This document shows, in pieces, positions 33,521-42,627 of a stretch of 64,000 nucleotides of DNA. The stretch lies in NCBI GenBank assembly GCA_021787435.1, contig JAJYLY010000010.1:16931-80930 (forward strand), given 5' to 3'. Source of the DNA: Pseudomonadota bacterium. Its GTDB lineage: Bacteria > Pseudomonadota > Gammaproteobacteria > Burkholderiales > Gallionellaceae. Within the stretch, counting starts at the first letter, position 1, and every line of letters begins with the position of its first letter. The notes under the pieces are model-generated. The model was not told the DNA's origin. It was given only the letters and a program-made list of their open reading frames with translations, and searched no databases. The position numbers were made by a program, and so were the translations under genes.

Positions 33521-33539
33521 GAACCCCAATCCTAATATT

Positions 33540-33890
33540 ATGAAACTCATTCTGATCTGGATACTGAACGCGCTGGCACTGATCGCCGTGGCCAATTACG
33601 TGCCCGGCATCCATGTCGATGGTTTTGCCGCAGCGCTTGTCGCAGCGCTCGTGCTGGGCCTGGTCAACACCATGATACGGCCGTTGCTGCTTTTGCTCAC
33701 GCTGCCCGTGACGATGGTAACACTGGGCCTTTTCATCTTCGTGATCAACGGGCTGCTGTTCTGGTTCGTGGGCTCAGTGCTGCGCGGCTTCATCGTCGAC
33801 AGTTTCTGGCATGGCGTGATGGGCGCGCTGCTCTACAGCATATTTTCATGGGCGCTGTCTGCCGCCGCCGCACAATTGATGAGAAAATAA
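33540..33890 (+). CDS. Holin-like four-span membrane protein (phage_holin_4_2/YvlD type)
   Basis: The 116-residue product is almost wholly hydrophobic, with four predicted spans. It carries the family pattern NYVPGIHVDGFAAALVAALVLGLVNTMIRPLLLLLTLPVT. The name comes from similarity to a mycobacteriophage protein; a lytic role is not implied and the real function is unknown. The stop TAA shares its last base with the metF ATG. An ahcY, small membrane protein, metF order is common in betaproteobacteria, which suggests a stable operon rather than prophage debris. Confidence 0.88.
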   Translation: MKLILIWILNALALIAVANYVPGIHVDGFAAALVAALVLGLVNTMIRPLLLLLTLPVTMVTLGLFIFVINGLLFWFVGSVLRGFIVDSFWHGVMGALLYSIFSWALSAAAAQLMRK

Positions 33891-34717
33891 TGAATCAGTC
33901 GCATATCAGTTTTGAATTCTTCCCGCCCCAGACCAGCGAGGGCATGGAAAAACTCGGCCTTGCGCGCAAGCAGCTCGCAACGCTCAATCCCGAATTCTTC
34001 TCGGTGACCTTCGGTGCCGGCGGCTCCACTCGCGACCGCACGCTGGAGACGGTCAAGGCGATCAAGGCGGAGGGATTTGACGCGGCACCGCACTTGTCCT
34101 GCGTCGGTTCCACCCGCGAAAATATCAGCGCGATACTCAGGACCTACAGAGACGCAGGAATTCGCCGCATCGTCGCACTGCGCGGCGACCTGCCCTCGGG
34201 CATGGCCACCGCAGGCGAATTCCAGTACGCAAACGAGCTGGTTGAATTCATCCGCAAGGAGACCGGGGATCATTTCCATCTGGAAGTCGCAGCCTACCCC
34301 GAGGTGCATCCGCAGGCGAGATCCGCAAAGGACGACCTGCATAACTTCAAAAAGAAAATTGACGCGGGTGCGAACTCCGCAATCACGCAATACTTCTACA
34401 ACGCAGACAGCTATTTTCATTTCGTAGACGAGTGCGAGAAACTCGGGGTCACCGCACCCATAGTGCCCGGCATCATGCCCATCGTGCGCTATTCGCAGCT
34501 CGCGCGCTTCTCGGATGCCTGCGGCGCCGAGATCCCGCGCTGGATGAGGAAGACGCTGGAAGGATTCGGCGATGACAGCGAATCGGTGCAGGCCTTCGGG
34601 CTGGATGCAGTCGCCAGCCTTTGCGAGAAACTGCTCGCCGGCGGCGCGCCCGGCCTGCATTTTTACACGCTCAACCAGGCCAAACCTTCCATCGCGATAC
34701 TCGAGAGGCTAAAGTGA
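33890..34717 (+). CDS. metF: 5,10-methylenetetrahydrofolate reductase
   Basis: This 275-residue FAD enzyme reduces methylene-THF to methyl-THF, the methyl donor for methionine. Family segments are ISFEFFPPQTSEGMEKL, FFSVTFGAGGSTRDRT, RRIVALRGDLPSG and ITQYFYNADSYFHFVDEC. The ATG at 33890 overlaps the preceding stop by one base; an in-frame codon 14 residues upstream lies inside the holin-like gene and is not needed. Its TGA overlaps the trhP ATG by one base. It completes the metK-ahcY-metF methyl cycle group. Confidence 0.97.
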   Translation: MNQSHISFEFFPPQTSEGMEKLGLARKQLATLNPEFFSVTFGAGGSTRDRTLETVKAIKAEGFDAAPHLSCVGSTRENISAILRTYRDAGIRRIVALRGDLPSGMATAGEFQYANELVEFIRKETGDHFHLEVAAYPEVHPQARSAKDDLHNFKKKIDAGANSAITQYFYNADSYFHFVDECEKLGVTAPIVPGIMPIVRYSQLARFSDACGAEIPRWMRKTLEGFGDDSESVQAFGLDAVASLCEKLLAGGAPGLHFYTLNQAKPSIAILERLK

Positions 34718-36054
34718 TGCGCGCACCCGAATTGCTGCTGCCCGCAGGCACGCTGGAAAAGATGCGAACAGCCTACGCGTTCGGCGCCGATGCGGTATAT
34801 GCCGGACAGCCGCGCTATTCGTTGCGCGCGCGCAACAACGAATTCAAGCTCGAGGAGTTGCGGACGGGAATACATGAAGCCCATCAGCTCGGCAAGAAGC
34901 TGTTCGTCGCAAGCAACCTGATGCCGCACAACGCCAAGGTCAAGACCTACATGGCCGACATGGAACCCGTGGTCGACATGAAACCGGATGCGCTGATAAT
35001 GGCCGACCCGGGGCTGATCGCAATGGTACGCGAGCGCTGGCCCGAGGTGCCTGTGCACCTTTCCGTGCAGGCCAACACGGTGAACTACGCGGCTGTGAAA
35101 TTCTGGAAGTCGCTGGGCCTTTCGCGCGTGATTCTATCCCGCGAACTGTCTTTGGACGAGATAGAGGAAATCCGACAGCAGTGCCCGGACATGGAACTCG
35201 AAGTCTTCGTGCACGGCGCGCTTTGCATCGCCTACTCCGGCCGCTGTCTGCTCTCGGGCTACTTCAACCACCGAGATGCGAACCAGGGTACCTGCACCAA
35301 CTCGTGCCGCTGGGATTACAAGATGGACAATGCAGAAGAGAACGGCACCGGCGACGTTGAAAAGATCGATTTCGATTTTGACAAGGCGTTGAGCCAGAGC
35401 GCGCTCTCCGACTGCGGCGGCCAGCCCCGCCACCCGATGGCTGACCGCGTGTATGTGATATCGCGCCAGGATCACCCGAATGAACTGATGCCAGTGATGG
35501 AGGATGAGCACGGCACCTACATCATGAACTCCAAAGACTTGAGAGCTGTCGAGCATGTCGAGCGGCTTGCAAAGATAGGCATAGACTCGCTGAAAGTCGA
35601 AGGCCGCACCAAGTCCATCTATTACGTCGCGCGCACCGCTCAGGTCTATCGCCAGGCGATAGACGATGCGGTTGCAAACCGTCCGTTCAATCTTGGTCTT
35701 TTGGGGGCGCTCGATGCGCTGGCCAATCGCGGCTATACGGACGGATTCTACGAGCGCCATCACACGCACGAGCAACAGAACTACCTGCGGGGTCATTCCG
35801 AAAGCACGCGCCAGCAGTATGTCGGAGACATCATAAGCTGCGAAGGCGGCTATGCGGAGATAGACGTGAAAAACAGATTCCAGGTCGGCGACAGGTTGGA
35901 GATCATCCACCCCAATGGCAACCAGATCGTTGTGCTTGCCGAGATGAAAAATACCAAGGGCGAGGTGCTGACTGTTGCACCCGGCAGCGGCCACCACGTG
36001 CAGATACCGCTGCAAGGCGATCTAACGAAGGGCATGATTGCAAGGTTTCTTTGA
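34717..36054 (+). CDS. trhP: U32 family protein TrhP (tRNA hydroxylation)
   Basis: The 445-residue product belongs to the U32 (YegQ) group, now linked to prephenate-dependent 5-hydroxylation of wobble uridine in tRNA. It carries RAPELLLPAGTLEKMRTAYAFGADAVY and the cysteine-rich centre HGALCIAYSGRCLLSGY and NQGTCTNSCRW, expected to hold an iron-sulfur cluster. The C-terminus ends with the small domain seen in long-form YegQ. The start shares one base with the metF stop. Older annotations call such proteins peptidases or collagenases, which is probably wrong for this group. Confidence 0.88.
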   Translation: MRAPELLLPAGTLEKMRTAYAFGADAVYAGQPRYSLRARNNEFKLEELRTGIHEAHQLGKKLFVASNLMPHNAKVKTYMADMEPVVDMKPDALIMADPGLIAMVRERWPEVPVHLSVQANTVNYAAVKFWKSLGLSRVILSRELSLDEIEEIRQQCPDMELEVFVHGALCIAYSGRCLLSGYFNHRDANQGTCTNSCRWDYKMDNAEENGTGDVEKIDFDFDKALSQSALSDCGGQPRHPMADRVYVISRQDHPNELMPVMEDEHGTYIMNSKDLRAVEHVERLAKIGIDSLKVEGRTKSIYYVARTAQVYRQAIDDAVANRPFNLGLLGALDALANRGYTDGFYERHHTHEQQNYLRGHSESTRQQYVGDIISCEGGYAEIDVKNRFQVGDRLEIIHPNGNQIVVLAEMKNTKGEVLTVAPGSGHHVQIPLQGDLTKGMIARFL

Positions 36055-36157
36055 TATTTCAAGAAATTTCGCCATCCAACGCTTGCATTGTAACTACAAA
36101 CCAAATACATTCAATGTACTTTATCCTCCAATAAACGTTGTTTATCAGAAAATTAAA

Positions 36158-36307
36158 ATGACATATTTCTTCAAACTACTAGCTGTTCTAGTTGTTGGAT
36201 TTGCTGGAGGTATGCCTCGCACTATTTTTGCGGACTCCATGGCGAGAAAATTCAATGTATCCAATCCAGCAATGGAATATCGCCTCAAAAAACTTGGCGT
36301 ATTATAA
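36158..36307 (+). pseudogene. ImmA/IrrE-type peptidase tail in an AT-rich insert
   Basis: A short frame (49 codons from ATG 36158) begins with a hydrophobic run and ends FADSMARKFNVSNPAMEYRLKKLGVL. That ending strongly resembles the C-terminus of ImmA/IrrE metallopeptidases, where LA-x-F-x-VS-x-x-AM-x-x-RL-x-x-LG is usual. The HEXXH catalytic part is absent. The DNA from 36055 to about 36335 is clearly more AT-rich than its neighbours, so this looks like the remnant of a transferred module. It could be expressed as a tiny membrane peptide, but nothing supports a role. Confidence 0.6.
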
Positions 36308-36342
36308 ATTTTTTGTATGACTCATCGCGTCATTAAAAATAG

Positions 36343-36789
36343 ATGATCTTTTCCACACTCTCCCAATCCGCCCGGTATGCCGAACTGCACCCGCTGTTCC
36401 AGCAGGCGTTCGACCACATCCGCAACACCGATCTGAACGCATTGACGCCGGGCGTATACCAGATCGTCGAGGGCAAACTGTTCGCGATCGTTGAGCATCT
36501 CCAAGGGCGCACAAGGGAGTCTGCAAAGCTCGAAGTGCACCGTAAGCACATCGACATCCAGATGGTTTTGTCGGGCGACGAGACGATGGGCTGGAAGACG
36601 CTTTCCGAGTGCCACGATCCTGTGGACGAATACAGCGAGGTGCGCGACATACGTTTTTTCAACGATGCGCCGGCATCTTGGGTGCAGGTGCCGCCCGGCT
36701 GCTTCTGCATCTTCTTTCCGGAAGACGCCCATGCGCCTCTGGTGGGAGAAGGCGCAATCCGCAAAGTGATCTTCAAGATTGCCGTTTGA
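36343..36789 (+). CDS. YhcH/YjgK/YiaL family protein
   Basis: The 148-residue product is a single cupin-like DUF386 domain: KLEVHRKHIDIQMVLSGDETMGW, then FFPEDAHAPLV, with the histidines and glutamate that bind metal in this family. Members are linked to sugar metabolism (E. coli YiaL, YhcH with sialic acid genes; EbgC is a relative), but the substrate here cannot be inferred because no sugar genes adjoin it. It starts just after the AT-rich remnant and reads towards ridA. Confidence 0.86.
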   Translation: MIFSTLSQSARYAELHPLFQQAFDHIRNTDLNALTPGVYQIVEGKLFAIVEHLQGRTRESAKLEVHRKHIDIQMVLSGDETMGWKTLSECHDPVDEYSEVRDIRFFNDAPASWVQVPPGCFCIFFPEDAHAPLVGEGAIRKVIFKIAV

Positions 36790-36804
36790 CTTTTCTGCCT
36801 CGGT

Positions 36805-36810
36805 TATAAT
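36805..36810 (+). promoter_or_regulatory. Putative -10 element upstream of ridA
   Basis: A perfect TATAAT lies 34 bases before the ridA ATG. TTGACT at 36786-36791 precedes it with a spacer of only 13 bases, so the -35 is uncertain. It would drive ridA and probably recG and ubiC. Confidence 0.4.
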
Positions 36811-36844
36811 CCGCCGTTGAATTCATACCCACAGGATGCAAGAC

Positions 36845-37231
36845 ATGGCAAACAAACAGTTCATACAGACGCCGGATGCGCCGGCCGCGATCGGCACCTA
36901 TTCGCAGGCGATAAAAGTTAAGGACACCGTGTATCTTTCCGGACAGATCGGACTTGACCCTGCCACCATGCAGATGGTCGAAGGCATAGACGGGCAGATA
37001 CACCGCGTGTTCCAGAACCTGCAAGCCGTTGCGAATGCAGCCGGCAGCAGCCTCAACGACCTTGTGAAACTCAACGTCTATCTCACCGATCTCAAGAACT
37101 TCGCCAAAGTGAACGAGATCATGGCGGGCTATTTCGAACAGCCCTACCCTGCACGGGCTGCCGTGGGTGTTTTGGCCCTGCCGCGCGGCGCACTGGTAGA
37201 AATGGACGGTGTGCTGGTCATACAGGAATAA
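36845..37231 (+). CDS. ridA: RidA family enamine/imine deaminase
   Basis: The 128-residue product matches RidA (YjgF), which hydrolyses reactive enamine and imine intermediates such as 2-aminoacrylate released by threonine dehydratase and other PLP enzymes. Signatures are [21 protein letters not shown] and [20 protein letters not shown], the last carrying the catalytic arginine. I chose ATG 36845 with AGGA eight bases upstream; an ATG three codons earlier overlaps that site. ilvA, a producer of RidA substrates, is elsewhere in the window. Confidence 0.95.
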   Translation: MANKQFIQTPDAPAAIGTYSQAIKVKDTVYLSGQIGLDPATMQMVEGIDGQIHRVFQNLQAVANAAGSSLNDLVKLNVYLTDLKNFAKVNEIMAGYFEQPYPARAAVGVLALPRGALVEMDGVLVIQE

Positions 37232-39308
37232 AAGCAGCGCACATGAGAAACTGTTGATCACCCCTGTAAAAATCTCTCCCGCAACACTTGCCAATCTCGC
37301 GAAACTTGGCATCCACCATCGCGCCGATCTCTTGCTGCACCTGCCGCTGCGCTACGAGGACGAAACGCATCTGGCGCCGATCGAAACCGCAGAGCCCGGT
37401 AATACGATGCAGGTGCAGGGCGTGATCACCCACAGCGAAATCGTATTCCGCCCGCGCCGCACGCTACTCTGCCGTTTGCGGGACGAAAGCGGAGAGCTTT
37501 ACCTGCGCTTTTTGAATTTCTATCCCAGCCAGACCAAGCTGCTTGCCGTGGACAGAAAAATCCGCGCGGCTGGCGAAGTGCGCATGGGTTATTACGGACT
37601 GGAAATGGTACATCCGAAATGCAGCATGGTTACCGACGACACCCCGCTGAAAACCAGCCTCACGCCGGTTTATCCCAGCACAGCCGGATTGTCGCAGACC
37701 GCGTTGCGCAAGCTGATCGCCAATGCGCTGGAAGTTCTGCCAACACCCGATCATCTGCCAGAGGAAATACGCCGTCGTTTGAAACTTGATGGTTTTTCAG
37801 AAAGCATCAGACTGCTGCACAACCCGGCGCCTGACATTGTCCCGAGCACACTGGAAGAACGCTCTCATCCCGCGTGGCAACGCGTGAAGTTCGACGAGTT
37901 GCTCGCGCAACAGATATCGATGCGCGTGCATCACAAGGAGCGCAGCGCACGCAAGGCTCCCGCGCTAAAAATAAAAGGACATTACTGCGATGTGCTTCTG
38001 AAGAACCTGCCGTTCAGGCTGACCCGCTCGCAGCAGAAGGTATCGAAGGAGATCGGCGGCGATCTTGCAAGGCCCCATCCGATGCAGCGGCTCTTGCTGG
38101 GCGATGTGGGCAGCGGCAAGACCATCGTCGCAGCGCTGGCCGCATTGCAGGCGATTGAAAACGGCTATCAGGTCGCCTTCATGGCGCCCACCGAGATCCT
38201 TGCCGAGCAGCATTACCTGAAACTCACAGGCTGGCTTGCCCCACTTGGCCTCATTCCCGTCTGGCTTTCAGGCAGCCAGAAGAAGAAGGAAAAGCAACTC
38301 GCGGCAGAAAAAATAGCATCGGGCGAAACGCTGCTTGCCATCGGCACGCATGCGCTGTTCCAGCAACAGATAAGCTTCCAGAAGCTGGGGCTTGCGATCG
38401 TGGACGAGCAGCACAAATTCGGCGTCGAGCAGCGTCTTGCGCTTCATGCAAAGGGCAAGGCCGCACAGGCAAAACCGGGTTTCCAGGAGCCTCACCAGCT
38501 GATGATGAGCGCAACCCCGATACCGAGGACTCTTGCGATGAGCTATTACGCAGACCTCGACGTGTCGGTGATAGACGAATTGCCGCCCGGGCGCACGCCG
38601 GTGATTACCAAGCTTGTCAGCGATGAGCGCCGCTGTGAGGTGTTCGAGCGGGTGAGAAGCGCCTGCATGTCAGGGCAGCAAGCCTACTGGGTGTGTCCGC
38701 TGATAGACGAATCAGAAGCGCTGCAGCTGCAGAATGCGCTGGAAACCCATCAGCAGCTTTGTACGACTTTCCCGGAATTGCGCGTGGGTCTGGTTCACGG
38801 CAAGATGGACAGCACAGAGAAAGTTCGCGTGATGAATGCGTTTAAGACAGGAGAGCTTCAGCTGTTGGTTGCAACCACTGTGATCGAGGTCGGCGTGGAC
38901 GTGCCCAACGCTAGCCTGATGGTGATCGATCACGCCGAGCGCATGGGTCTTGCCCAGCTGCACCAGTTGCGAGGCAGGGTGGGACGCGGCGCTCAGCAAA
39001 GCCTGTGCATCCTGCTGTACCAGAAGCCTCTTTCCGAACTGGCCAGGACCAGGCTCAAGGTGATCTTCGAGAACAACGACGGCTTCGCCATCGCACAACA
39101 GGACCTGCAGCTGCGCGGCCCAGGAGAATTGCTGGGTGCAAGACAGAGCGGGATGGCGATGCTGCGATTTGCTGACATCGATGCGGACGAAGATCTGCTG
39201 GAACAGGCAAGGACAGTGGCAGATGAGTTGCTACGCGAGTACCCGGAAGCCGCGCGCGGCTACCTACACCGCTGGATGGCGAACAGGCATGACTTTCTCC
39301 ATGCATGA
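37209..39308 (+). CDS. recG: ATP-dependent DNA helicase RecG
   Basis: The product of up to 699 residues matches RecG, which reverses stalled replication forks and branch-migrates junctions. The wedge domain contains [16 protein letters not shown]. The motor has Walker A (GDVGSGKT), the [11 protein letters not shown] box, [12 protein letters not shown], and the C-terminal QLRGRVGRG. The start is uncertain: GTG 37209 overlaps ridA by 23 bases, while TTG 37254 lies after ridA with a weak GAG site and fits the family N-terminus better. No in-frame ATG lies close. ubiC overlaps its end. Confidence 0.95.
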   Translation: MCWSYRNKSSAHEKLLITPVKISPATLANLAKLGIHHRADLLLHLPLRYEDETHLAPIETAEPGNTMQVQGVITHSEIVFRPRRTLLCRLRDESGELYLRFLNFYPSQTKLLAVDRKIRAAGEVRMGYYGLEMVHPKCSMVTDDTPLKTSLTPVYPSTAGLSQTALRKLIANALEVLPTPDHLPEEIRRRLKLDGFSESIRLLHNPAPDIVPSTLEERSHPAWQRVKFDELLAQQISMRVHHKERSARKAPALKIKGHYCDVLLKNLPFRLTRSQQKVSKEIGGDLARPHPMQRLLLGDVGSGKTIVAALAALQAIENGYQVAFMAPTEILAEQHYLKLTGWLAPLGLIPVWLSGSQKKKEKQLAAEKIASGETLLAIGTHALFQQQISFQKLGLAIVDEQHKFGVEQRLALHAKGKAAQAKPGFQEPHQLMMSATPIPRTLAMSYYADLDVSVIDELPPGRTPVITKLVSDERRCEVFERVRSACMSGQQAYWVCPLIDESEALQLQNALETHQQLCTTFPELRVGLVHGKMDSTEKVRVMNAFKTGELQLLVATTVIEVGVDVPNASLMVIDHAERMGLAQLHQLRGRVGRGAQQSLCILLYQKPLSELARTRLKVIFENNDGFAIAQQDLQLRGPGELLGARQSGMAMLRFADIDADEDLLEQARTVADELLREYPEAARGYLHRWMANRHDFLHA

Positions 39309-39834
39309 CTGGAAGCGCTCGACGCTGGGGGCTGATGAAAGATTGCTGCCATGGCTGCGCAACCGTGGCTCGCTCACTCAGCGCATCATGCAGCACTGCG
39401 ATCGCTTTGCCGTGCACAACGTGAAGGACGGAAAGACGAACATCGCACCCGATGAATCCGCCCTGTTGCATATCGCGCCGAAGCAGCTCGCCTGGTCGCG
39501 CGAAGTCTTTCTGTATGCCGACGATCAACCCGTGGTGTTCGCCCATAGCGCTTGTAACATCCGCTCTCTTGGCAGCGCGTGGCATTCCCTGCGCAAACTC
39601 GGCAACAGGCCGCTGGGCGCGGTGCTTTTCTCTCATCCCGAGGTCATACGCATGCCCTTATATTACAATACGCTGAGTGTCCGGCATCCGCTGTACCACC
39701 ACGCAGCATGCGCGCTTAGCGACCCGCCGAACCGACTCTGGGCGCGCAGATCGCTGTTTTATCTGCATAACGAACCGCTGCTGGTCACAGAAGTTTTTTT
39801 ACCTGGAATACTTAAACTCATGATGGAGGATTGA
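39289..39834 (+). CDS. ubiC: Chorismate pyruvate-lyase
   Basis: The product of about 181 residues matches UbiC, which splits chorismate to 4-hydroxybenzoate and pyruvate, the first step of ubiquinone synthesis. Recognisable parts are LLPWLRNRGSLTQRIM, the buried-product region with REVFLYADDQPVVFAHS, and the C-terminal ARRSLFYLHNEPLLVTEVFLPGI, which contains the catalytic glutamate. Start ATG 39289 lies inside the end of recG; ATG 39301 is an alternative four codons later. ubiA follows after a 78-base gap with an inverted repeat. Confidence 0.9.
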   Translation: MTFSMHDWKRSTLGADERLLPWLRNRGSLTQRIMQHCDRFAVHNVKDGKTNIAPDESALLHIAPKQLAWSREVFLYADDQPVVFAHSACNIRSLGSAWHSLRKLGNRPLGAVLFSHPEVIRMPLYYNTLSVRHPLYHHAACALSDPPNRLWARRSLFYLHNEPLLVTEVFLPGILKLMMED

Positions 39835-39900
39835 GGAGTCAGGGCCGGGTAAAACACGGTTTCTGTTAAACTCTCCATACCTGCTAAAGCCTCAATCCTC
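39826..39900. repeat. 11-base perfect inverted repeat between ubiC and ubiA
   Basis: GAGGATTGAGG (39826-39836) and CCTCAATCCTC (39890-39900) are exact reverse complements around a 53-base spacer. The left arm covers the ubiC stop codon. GGAGTCAGG follows the left arm at 39835-39843 and recurs inside aceE at 57900-57908. The arms match those in the gap after ahcY (33464-33520). Confidence 0.65.
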
Positions 39901-39912
39901 GATCCTGATCAA

Positions 39913-40773
39913 ATGACTTTTGTTGAACGCTTATCGCTTTACATGCAACTCACCCGGATGAACAAGCCCATCGGCATCCTGTTGCTGCTGTGGCCCACAC
40001 TTTGGGGCTTGTGGATCGCAGGCAAGGGTCATCCTGATTTCCTCATCCTGACGATCTTCACGCTTGGCACGATACTGATGCGCTCTGCAGGCTGCGCGAT
40101 CAACGACTATGCCGATCGCAACATAGACCGACATGTCAAACGCACTTCCGAGCGCCCTATCACCAGCGGAAAAATCAGACCCAAGGAAGCGCTGTGGCTT
40201 GCCGCAGCGTTGGCGCTCATCTCCTTCCTGCTGATTCTGCCGCTCAACAGGCTGACCCTGCTGCTGTCGGTGCCGGCGCTTTTCCTGGCAGCCAGCTATC
40301 CGTTCACCAAGCGCTTCTTCGCAATCCCGCAGGCCTATCTCGGCATCGCGTTCGGCTTCGGAATCCCAATGACATTTGCCGCAGAGCTTGGCAGCGTGCC
40401 GGTAGTGGCATGGCTGCTTTTGAGCGCAAACATCTTCTGGTCTGTCGCCTACGATACGGAATACGCGATGGTGGACAGGGAGGACGACATACACCTCAAC
40501 ATCCACTCCTCCGCGCTGTTCTTCGGCAGGTACGACGTCGCTGCGGTGATGCTCTGTTATGCCGCCACGCTCATCTTGCTGATAGTGGCTGGGCAGATGG
40601 CAAAGCTGGGCTATCTGTATTATTCAGGCCTTGCCGTTTCTGCCTTGATTGCGCTGTATCATCTTAGCCTCATCAGGGAAAGAAAGCCCGAGGCATGCTT
40701 CAAGGCTTTCCTTCACAACAACTGGTTCGGTGCCGCGGTATTCGCCGGCATTTTTCTGGATTATCTGAAATGA
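39913..40773 (+). CDS. ubiA: 4-hydroxybenzoate polyprenyltransferase
   Basis: This 286-residue integral membrane enzyme attaches the polyprenyl tail to 4-hydroxybenzoate. It has about eight or nine predicted spans and both aspartate-rich motifs: [20 protein letters not shown] near residue 68 and [10 protein letters not shown] near residue 191, which bind the prenyl diphosphate through magnesium. It follows ubiC, its substrate supplier. Its stop overlaps the next methyltransferase gene as ATGA. Confidence 0.96.
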   Translation: MTFVERLSLYMQLTRMNKPIGILLLLWPTLWGLWIAGKGHPDFLILTIFTLGTILMRSAGCAINDYADRNIDRHVKRTSERPITSGKIRPKEALWLAAALALISFLLILPLNRLTLLLSVPALFLAASYPFTKRFFAIPQAYLGIAFGFGIPMTFAAELGSVPVVAWLLLSANIFWSVAYDTEYAMVDREDDIHLNIHSSALFFGRYDVAAVMLCYAATLILLIVAGQMAKLGYLYYSGLAVSALIALYHLSLIRERKPEACFKAFLHNNWFGAAVFAGIFLDYLK

Positions 40774-41375
40774 TCAGCATGCTGAGATCGAGCTACAGCC
40801 TGATTGCGCCAATATACGACGTCGTGATCGAGAAGGCGATGCGCAAAGCGCGAGAACAATCGCTGCTTGCATTGCCGAGAAGCGAGCCAGGAAATGTTCT
40901 GATAAGCGGCGCAGGAACAGGGCTGGACCTGCCTTTTCTGCCAGAACTGCACCGCTATACCGCCCTCGATTTCAACGCGGCGATGCTCTCCCGTGCAAGA
41001 GCGCGCAACACGGATCTCAGAATAGACTGGGTGCTTGGCGACAGCATGGCTCTGCCTTTTGCGAACGAAAGATTCGATCACATCGTGCTGCACCTGATCA
41101 CAGCCGTAGTGCCTCATCCCCAACTATGCCTGAGTGAAGCGGCCCGTGTGTTGAAGCCCGGCGGCAGCATCGTGCTGTTCGACAAGTTTCTGCGCCAAGG
41201 GCAAGCAGCGCCGCTGCGCCGCCTGCTCACCCCTTTGTCCTCCCGCATCGCAACCCGCATGGACGTGGTGTTCGAAGACATATTGCAGCCGGGACTCGAA
41301 ATCGTGAGCAATTCGCCCATGCTTCTGGGCGGCTGGTTCCGCGGCATCGTATTGCGCAAGCTGACGCAAGCCTGA
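40770..41375 (+). CDS. Class I SAM-dependent methyltransferase
   Basis: The 201-residue product has a Rossmann methyltransferase core: motif [17 protein letters not shown] near residue 43, a following [11 protein letters not shown] segment, and [23 protein letters not shown], then [15 protein letters not shown]. The pattern resembles UbiE and phospholipid N-methyltransferases. The ATGA overlap with ubiA suggests a link to quinone or lipid metabolism, but the substrate cannot be assigned. The start is fixed by the overlap. Confidence 0.85.
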   Translation: MISMLRSSYSLIAPIYDVVIEKAMRKAREQSLLALPRSEPGNVLISGAGTGLDLPFLPELHRYTALDFNAAMLSRARARNTDLRIDWVLGDSMALPFANERFDHIVLHLITAVVPHPQLCLSEAARVLKPGGSIVLFDKFLRQGQAAPLRRLLTPLSSRIATRMDVVFEDILQPGLEIVSNSPMLLGGWFRGIVLRKLTQA

Positions 41376-41420
41376 CCGCGGGTTACAATGCGCAGCGCAT
41401 ATGAAACATGATTAACCCGC
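41361..41420 (+). promoter_or_regulatory. Promoter with inverted repeat upstream of the cNMP-binding gene
   Basis: CTGACG (41361-41366) and TACAAT (41384-41389) are separated by 17 bases and form a plausible sigma-70 promoter. It overlaps a perfect inverted repeat, GCGGGTTA (41378-41385) and TAACCCGC (41413-41420), which encloses a smaller hairpin ATGC-GCAGC-GCAT. The repeat could be an operator or a leader hairpin; the ribosome site GGAAGG lies just beyond it. Confidence 0.5.
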
Positions 41421-41433
41421 TTGGAAGGTGAAA

Positions 41434-41976
41434 ATGAACAAGTTCGACGAAATCCTGCCCATACCATCCATAGATGAAAGCATTGCCAGCTTCACCAAGC
41501 ACCTCGACAATGACATCTCGGAACGTTTTAATGAGCTGCGCAAATGCTCCTTCTTTGATCCTGTTCCCAGCGAATGGTTGAAACACATATCGGAAGAATG
41601 CGTGATCAGGAAGTTTTATGCTGGAAACAAACTCATCACGGAAGGTGATGCGTCGAACAACTTCTACGTCGTGCTGTTCGGCTCAACCACCGTCTCCTGC
41701 GACAACGAAGTTGTCGGAACCATAGTCAGCGGGGAATGCATAGGCGAAGGCACATTTTTTTCAGTCGGCAATGTCTCCCGCTCTGCAACCGTGACAACCG
41801 ATGAATATGTGGTCGTCGCCGAGTTCAACCGGGTCGGCATCAGCCGGTTGCAGCGCGACGCGACGACTCAGGCCTATCTCGACAAGGCGCTCCTGCTCGC
41901 GTTATTCAAGAAGCTGCAGGGCGCAAACCGCAAGATACAAGAATTGATTCGCCTGACCGGTCAACTAACTGCATAG
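41434..41976 (+). CDS. Standalone cyclic nucleotide-binding domain protein
   Basis: The 180-residue product has a short N-terminal helical region (1-35) and one Crp-like cyclic nucleotide-binding domain (about 38-150): FFDPVPSEWLKHI, FYAGNKLITEGDASNNFYVVLFGSTTV, then GECIGEGTFFSVGNVSRSATVTTDEYVVVAEF. The GE pair and the RSATV arginine of the phosphate-binding cassette look conserved. There is no helix-turn-helix and no kinase, channel or DUF294 partner domain, so it probably acts by binding another protein. ATG 41434 has GGAAGG five bases upstream. Confidence 0.82.
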   Translation: MNKFDEILPIPSIDESIASFTKHLDNDISERFNELRKCSFFDPVPSEWLKHISEECVIRKFYAGNKLITEGDASNNFYVVLFGSTTVSCDNEVVGTIVSGECIGEGTFFSVGNVSRSATVTTDEYVVVAEFNRVGISRLQRDATTQAYLDKALLLALFKKLQGANRKIQELIRLTGQLTA

Positions 41977-41987
41977 GGTTCAGGAAA

Positions 41988-42602
41988 TCAGGATCGCCGA
42001 CAATAGCAATACACGAACTGCTGCGTTGCGCCTGCCGGTGTCTGGTGCGCCTCACTCTGATGTTTCAACAGAGTAAACGAAATGCCAAACTGGTCGTGCA
42101 ACTCATCCGGGCGATAGCGCACAACCGGCAGACCGCTGCACTGCAGCGGGCCATCCTCGGCAAAGGTCGCTACGATCACATGACCTCCAGGTTTGACAGC
42201 ATGCAAAACCTTCTGCACATAGGCATCGCGATCCAGGGGGTCAGTCAGGAAATGAAACACCGCGCGGTCGTGCCAGATATCGTAACGATTCCCGGCAAGC
42301 TCTGCCTTGGTGATATCGGCTTCGATCCAGCTCACTCTACCCGCCTCCTCATCCAGACGTTTTTTTACCTCGCCCATTGCCGCCCCTGAAAGATCCAGAA
42401 CGGTCAGGTCGCTGTAGCCCGCTTTTAACAGGTCATCCACCAGCATTGATGCGCCCCCGCCCACATCGATGATGGCCGCATCAAGCCCTAGTCCCACCTC
42501 CCTGATGAGACCGAAAGAAAGATCCGCATGCGGCTGAAACCAGCTCACCGCATCGGTCTTCTTGTTTTTGTATACCGTTTCCCAATGTTCTTTGGAATGC
42601 AT
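41988..42602 (-). CDS. Class I SAM-dependent methyltransferase
   Basis: A 204-residue methyltransferase with motif I AAIIDVGGGASMLVDDLL near residue 43, then LTVLDLSGAAM and ADITKAELAGNRYDIWHDRAVFHFLTD, and VKPGGHVIVATFAEDGP. The N-terminus (HSKEHWETVYKNKKTDAVSWFQPH) is typical of a widespread small-molecule methyltransferase group resembling thiopurine and tellurite methyltransferases. The substrate is not known. It faces the cyclic-nucleotide-binding gene tail to tail, 11 bases apart, and lies 25 bases downstream of hemF. Confidence 0.85.
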   Translation of the reverse strand: MHSKEHWETVYKNKKTDAVSWFQPHADLSFGLIREVGLGLDAAIIDVGGGASMLVDDLLKAGYSDLTVLDLSGAAMGEVKKRLDEEAGRVSWIEADITKAELAGNRYDIWHDRAVFHFLTDPLDRDAYVQKVLHAVKPGGHVIVATFAEDGPLQCSGLPVVRYRPDELHDQFGISFTLLKHQSEAHQTPAGATQQFVYCYCRRS

Positions 42603-42627
42603 GCCGCCTCCAATTTTTTAAGCGTTG

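Noticed and set aside
33540..33890. Prophage holin
   Set aside because: The family name is historical; the gene sits in a core ahcY-metF operon with no phage genes nearby.
34717..36054. Collagenase-like peptidase
   Set aside because: U32 proteins of this branch are linked to tRNA hydroxylation, and the cysteine cluster fits an iron-sulfur enzyme rather than a protease.
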